From: Bacteroidia bacterium
Lineage (GTDB): Bacteria; Bacteroidota; Bacteroidia; JABEUT01
Length of the DNA stretch: 18,009 nt
Reading direction: 5' to 3'
NCBI GenBank assembly: GCA_013044305.1
Contig: JABEUT010000222.1
Span: 1 to 18,009 of the forward strand
Of this stretch, positions 15,322-18,009 are shown piece by piece (within the stretch, counting starts at the first letter, position 1; each line of letters opens with the position of its first letter). A program made the translations under genes and the position numbers. The notes beneath the pieces were generated by a model, which saw only the letters and a list, made by a program, of their open reading frames with translations, did no database searches and had not been told where the DNA came from.

Positions 15322-17148
15322 ATGAGCGAGGTATTACTTGAAGTAAAAAATCTTGAGATTGAATTTAAAACCGAGGACGAAACGGTTCGTGCCGTAGACG
15401 GCATAAGCTTTACGCTCAATAAAGGTGAATCACTGGGGATAGTGGGTGAATCGGGTTCGGGGAAAACCGTAAGCAGCCTGGCACTGATGCGGCTGATACC
15501 GCGTGCGGGCAGGATAGTTGGCGGGGAGATGAACTTTGCTTCACGCAACCGCGGAATGGTGAACCTTGCAGCCCTTCCTGAAAAGGAGATGCGCTTTTTC
15601 CGCGGCAATGAAATAGGCATGGTGTTCCAGGAGCCAATGACTTCACTCAACCCCGTATATACCTGCGGCAATCAGGTGATGGAAGCAATTATGCTGCACC
15701 AGAAAGTTTCCAGGCACGAAAGCATCAACCGCACTATAGAACTTTTCAAACTGGTAAAACTGCCGAGACCCGAAAAAATTCTCCATTCATACCCGCATCA
15801 ACTCTCCGGAGGGCAAAAGCAAAGGGTGATGATTGCCATGGCTATGAGCTGCAAACCATCGCTGCTTATTGCCGACGAGCCAACTACCGCCCTCGACGTT
15901 ACGGTGCAGGCTGCCATACTGGATCTGATGAAGGAACTACAGGCGGAAACCGACATGAACATCGTTTTTATCTCGCACGATCTTGGTGTGATTGCCGAAA
16001 TAGCCGAAAAGGTGGTGGTGATGTATAAGGGTAAGGTAGTGGAGCAAGGCAACATACTCGATGTATATTCCAACCCACAGCACCCCTATACAAAGGGACT
16101 GCTTGCCTGCCGCCCGCCGCTGAACAAAAGGCTTTACATCCTGCCTACCGTTTCCGACTTTATGCAGCCCGGAGCGGCGAGCGTATCGAACGGAGCAGGC
16201 AAAAAACTGAACGATGTTATAGATAAATACGTAATCACTCCCGAGAAACGAAAAGAACAACACCTGCAACTTTATAAGAACGAACCGATACTTAAAGTGC
16301 AAAACCTGAAAACCTATTTTCCTGTCCGCTCCGGTTTTTTGGGCAGGCGCGTGGAGTATGTTAAAGCCGTGGATGATATTAGTTTTGATGTTTTCCCCGG
16401 CGAAACACTTGGCGTGGTGGGAGAATCGGGTTCGGGAAAAACCACGCTCGGCAGAACCATATTGCGTCTTATCGAACCCACCGCCGGCAGCATTATTTAT
16501 AAAGGCAATGACCTCACCAAAATGACCGCTTCGGAAATAAAGCCTTTCCGCAAGCGGATACAGATTATTTTTCAGGACCCCTATTCGTCGCTCGATCCAC
16601 GCTCTACCATAGGTGAAGCCATCATGGAGCCTATGAAGGTGCATCATGTTTTGAGCACCGACAGGGAACGCAAAAGGCGTGTTATTGAATTGCTCGAACG
16701 GGTGAACATGAACAGTTCGCACTTTAACCGTTATCCCCACGAATTTTCAGGCGGCCAGCGCCAGCGTGTATGTATAGCGCGGGCGGTGGCTTTGAATCCC
16801 GAATTCATTATCTGCGACGAATCAGTTTCATCACTCGACGTGTCTGTTCAGGCACAGGCGCTAAACCTGCTTACCGAGCTGCGCAAAGACTTCGGGTTTA
16901 CCTATATTTTCATCTCACACGACATTTCGGTGGTTAAATTCATTTCCGACCGAATGCTTGTTATGTTCAACGGCAAGCTGGAAGAATTAGGCGATGCCGA
17001 TGAGGTCTTCTTCAATCCGCAAAAGGAGTACACCAAACGCCTTATAGGAGCCATACCCAAAGGGCGGGTGGAAGATATTAAGGCTTCCATGGAAAGACGC
17101 ATCGCCATGAAAAATAAAGAGGCGAAACAAGCAGAGCCGGCAAAGTAA
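15322..17148 (+). CDS. Fused duplicated peptide-type ABC transporter ATPase (OppD-OppF/YejF-like)
   Basis: A 608-residue cytoplasmic protein with two complete nucleotide-binding domains in tandem, as in YejF or GsiA, energising uptake of oligopeptides or similar solutes. First domain: Walker A GESGSGKT (Lys48), signature LSGGQ (161-165), Walker B ADEPTTALD (Asp185, Glu186), then the peptide-transporter tail YTKGLLACRPPL. Second domain: Walker A GESGSGKT (Lys373), signature FSGGQ (475-479), Walker B CDESVSSLD (Asp499, Glu500), tail YTKRLIGAIP. All catalytic residues look intact. No permease or substrate-binding protein gene is in the window, so the partners must be elsewhere. The 256 bases upstream hold no exact -7 match (TATATTTC at 15268-15275 is one mismatch off) and no gene I can see. 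The ATG at 15322 gives the usual MSEVLLEVKNL start. Confidence 0.95.
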   Translation: MSEVLLEVKNLEIEFKTEDETVRAVDGISFTLNKGESLGIVGESGSGKTVSSLALMRLIPRAGRIVGGEMNFASRNRGMVNLAALPEKEMRFFRGNEIGMVFQEPMTSLNPVYTCGNQVMEAIMLHQKVSRHESINRTIELFKLVKLPRPEKILHSYPHQLSGGQKQRVMIAMAMSCKPSLLIADEPTTALDVTVQAAILDLMKELQAETDMNIVFISHDLGVIAEIAEKVVVMYKGKVVEQGNILDVYSNPQHPYTKGLLACRPPLNKRLYILPTVSDFMQPGAASVSNGAGKKLNDVIDKYVITPEKRKEQHLQLYKNEPILKVQNLKTYFPVRSGFLGRRVEYVKAVDDISFDVFPGETLGVVGESGSGKTTLGRTILRLIEPTAGSIIYKGNDLTKMTASEIKPFRKRIQIIFQDPYSSLDPRSTIGEAIMEPMKVHHVLSTDRERKRRVIELLERVNMNSSHFNRYPHEFSGGQRQRVCIARAVALNPEFIICDESVSSLDVSVQAQALNLLTELRKDFGFTYIFISHDISVVKFISDRMLVMFNGKLEELGDADEVFFNPQKEYTKRLIGAIPKGRVEDIKASMERRIAMKNKEAKQAEPAK

Positions 17149-17160
17149 CAGGCATAAAAA

Positions 17161-17184
17161 AACCCCGAATGTGAATTCGGGGTT
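17161..17184 (-). terminator. Intrinsic terminator for the minus-strand outer-membrane gene
   Basis: AACCCCGAAT (17161-17170) and ATTCGGGGTT (17175-17184) form a perfect 10-bp stem with a 4-base loop. On the minus strand the stem leads straight into a run of seven T (17162 down to 17156), the classic intrinsic terminator, 24 bases after that gene's stop. On the plus strand the same hairpin has a GUGA (GNRA) loop but no downstream T-run, so it would act there at most as a 3'-end stabiliser or weak terminator for the ABC mRNA. Confidence 0.9.
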
Positions 17185-17207
17185 GAACCAAAACAATAAC
17201 AGAAATT

Positions 17208-18009
17208 TTATTTCCCGCCAAGCGAGTATTGAACGCTTATTCTAAAGCCATAAGAACTCCATGGGAAATGTACGTTTGTGCTTTGAGTCGGGCTGCCGGG
17301 GGAAGAGGTGCTTGAGGTTGTGGCAGATGAACCGTAATCGGTTTCTATCTGACTTGTAGTCATATTAGAAAGCTGACTAACGCCATTATCGGTATATGTT
17401 GTAATTACGCTTTTAGAAGGCGACCAGTTCATAACGTCTTCAAAAATTTCTGCCGAAATACCTATTTGGTCGGTTACCTTATATAGAAGGCCAATCGAGC
17501 CATGAAATCCTAACATCATACCGCCGGAAATTGTTTGCACTTCATCAGTAATGTTAGTAGGATTACCTGTTGAAGACGATGTGTTTTTGTCTTCCCATGT
17601 TGCAGTAGGAGATGTGCCGATAATCAATCCGATAACCGAATACGGCTGTAATTTACCATCGCCGCCGGCACATAAACGAATGGCAGGAGTGATTTGTAAT
17701 GAACTGCCGCCGGTAAGCGTATAGTTATCGGTGCTGGTAGAACTATTGGCAGGAAGCGGGCTGACATCGGAGGATGTATTTGTGAATGTAGAGGTAGTGG
17801 AAGACGATAACTTATCGCCTATTCCGAGTTGAAAACCGATATTCTTTGTTAACATATAGCCCCCGTAAATTCCGATAGTTGCCCCGGAACCTAAGGAAAA
17901 AGATTGAGAATTATCTGTTCTGGAAGATGAATTGTTTGTTCCATTATTGGTTTGGGTGGAAGTGCCGTTCTGCATTCCCCACGATTGGATATCCTGAACG
18001 CCCGAAGGA
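17208..18009 (-). CDS. Ser/Thr-rich outer-membrane beta-barrel protein, N-terminus outside the window
   Basis: The frame is open from the right window edge to a stop at 17208-17210. An ATG lies at 17973-17975, but the 11 codons upstream of it (PSGVQDIQSWG) continue the frame without a stop and no signal peptide is visible after it, so the real start and signal peptide are probably beyond 18009. Visible strands such as ATIGIYGGYMLTKNIGFQLG, LQITPAIRLCAGG, MMLGFHGSIGLLYKV and the final YGFRISVQYSLGG fit an OmpA/OmpX-like barrel. Between them lie long Ser/Thr/Asn-rich loops (about residues 48-80 and 205-240 counted from the internal ATG), probably exposed outside the cell. No named family can be assigned. 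A strong terminator follows the gene. Confidence 0.75.
   Translation of the reverse strand, partial: PSGVQDIQSWGMQNGTSTQTNNGTNNSSSRTDNSQSFSLGSGATIGIYGGYMLTKNIGFQLGIGDKLSSSTTSTFTNTSSDVSPLPANSSTSTDNYTLTGGSSLQITPAIRLCAGGDGKLQPYSVIGLIIGTSPTATWEDKNTSSSTGNPTNITDEVQTISGGMMLGFHGSIGLLYKVTDQIGISAEIFEDVMNWSPSKSVITTYTDNGVSQLSNMTTSQIETDYGSSATTSSTSSPGSPTQSTNVHFPWSSYGFRISVQYSLGGK

Noticed and set aside
15937..16740. Long antisense frame (267 codons) inside the ABC ATPase gene
   Set aside because: It is opposite a gene with two intact ATPase domains and its His/Phe-rich product resembles a shadow translation.

Overview
The window looks like a chromosomal segment of a Bacteroidota bacterium, possibly of the Chitinophagales/Sphingobacteriales type, although only the phylum is well supported. 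The signs are a DUF2851 protein, a Bacteroidota-type HU protein, promoter -7 elements of the form TAnnTTTG, A/T-rich start regions without Shine-Dalgarno sequences, a 31-residue AURKAIP1/COX24-type ribosomal-like protein, and several outer-membrane beta-barrel proteins. Base composition is moderate, roughly mid-40s percent GC by eye. I saw no rRNA, tRNA, CRISPR array, insertion sequence, phage gene or other mobile element.

Layout. (1) 1-2507, plus strand: the end of a DUF2851 gene, then thyA (thymidylate synthase) and folA (dihydrofolate reductase), a functional pair because DHFR regenerates the folate that thymidylate synthase oxidises. (2) 2565-6718, plus strand: an HU-type nucleoid protein, a membrane-anchored TPR protein, the 31-residue mS38-like protein (a gene short enough to be missed easily), a 277-base non-coding leader, RNase G, and a MEMO-family metal-site protein whose start overlaps the end of the RNase G gene. 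(3) 6765-12825, plus strand: a tightly packed drug-efflux operon, marR - membrane fusion protein - RND pump - TolC-type outer-membrane channel, with a candidate MarR operator at its promoter. (4) 12882-14252, minus strand: a deoxynucleoside kinase followed by a small outer-membrane beta-barrel protein. (5) 14481-15065, plus strand: an unrecognised lipoprotein. (6) 15322-17148, plus strand: an OppD-OppF-like fused peptide-transporter ATPase with no permease nearby. (7) 17208-18009, minus strand: the C-terminal part of a Ser/Thr-rich outer-membrane protein, ended by a strong terminator.

Functionally this is mostly housekeeping: nucleotide supply (thyA, folA, deoxynucleoside kinase), nucleoid and RNA/ribosome functions (HU, mS38-like, RNase G), and envelope transport (RND efflux, peptide-type ABC ATPase, outer-membrane proteins). 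I do not see a convincing new multi-gene system. The points most worth a second look are the tiny mS38-like gene, the structured leader in front of RNase G, the solitary MEMO-family protein coupled to RNase G, and the nested AT-rich palindromes at the marR promoter.
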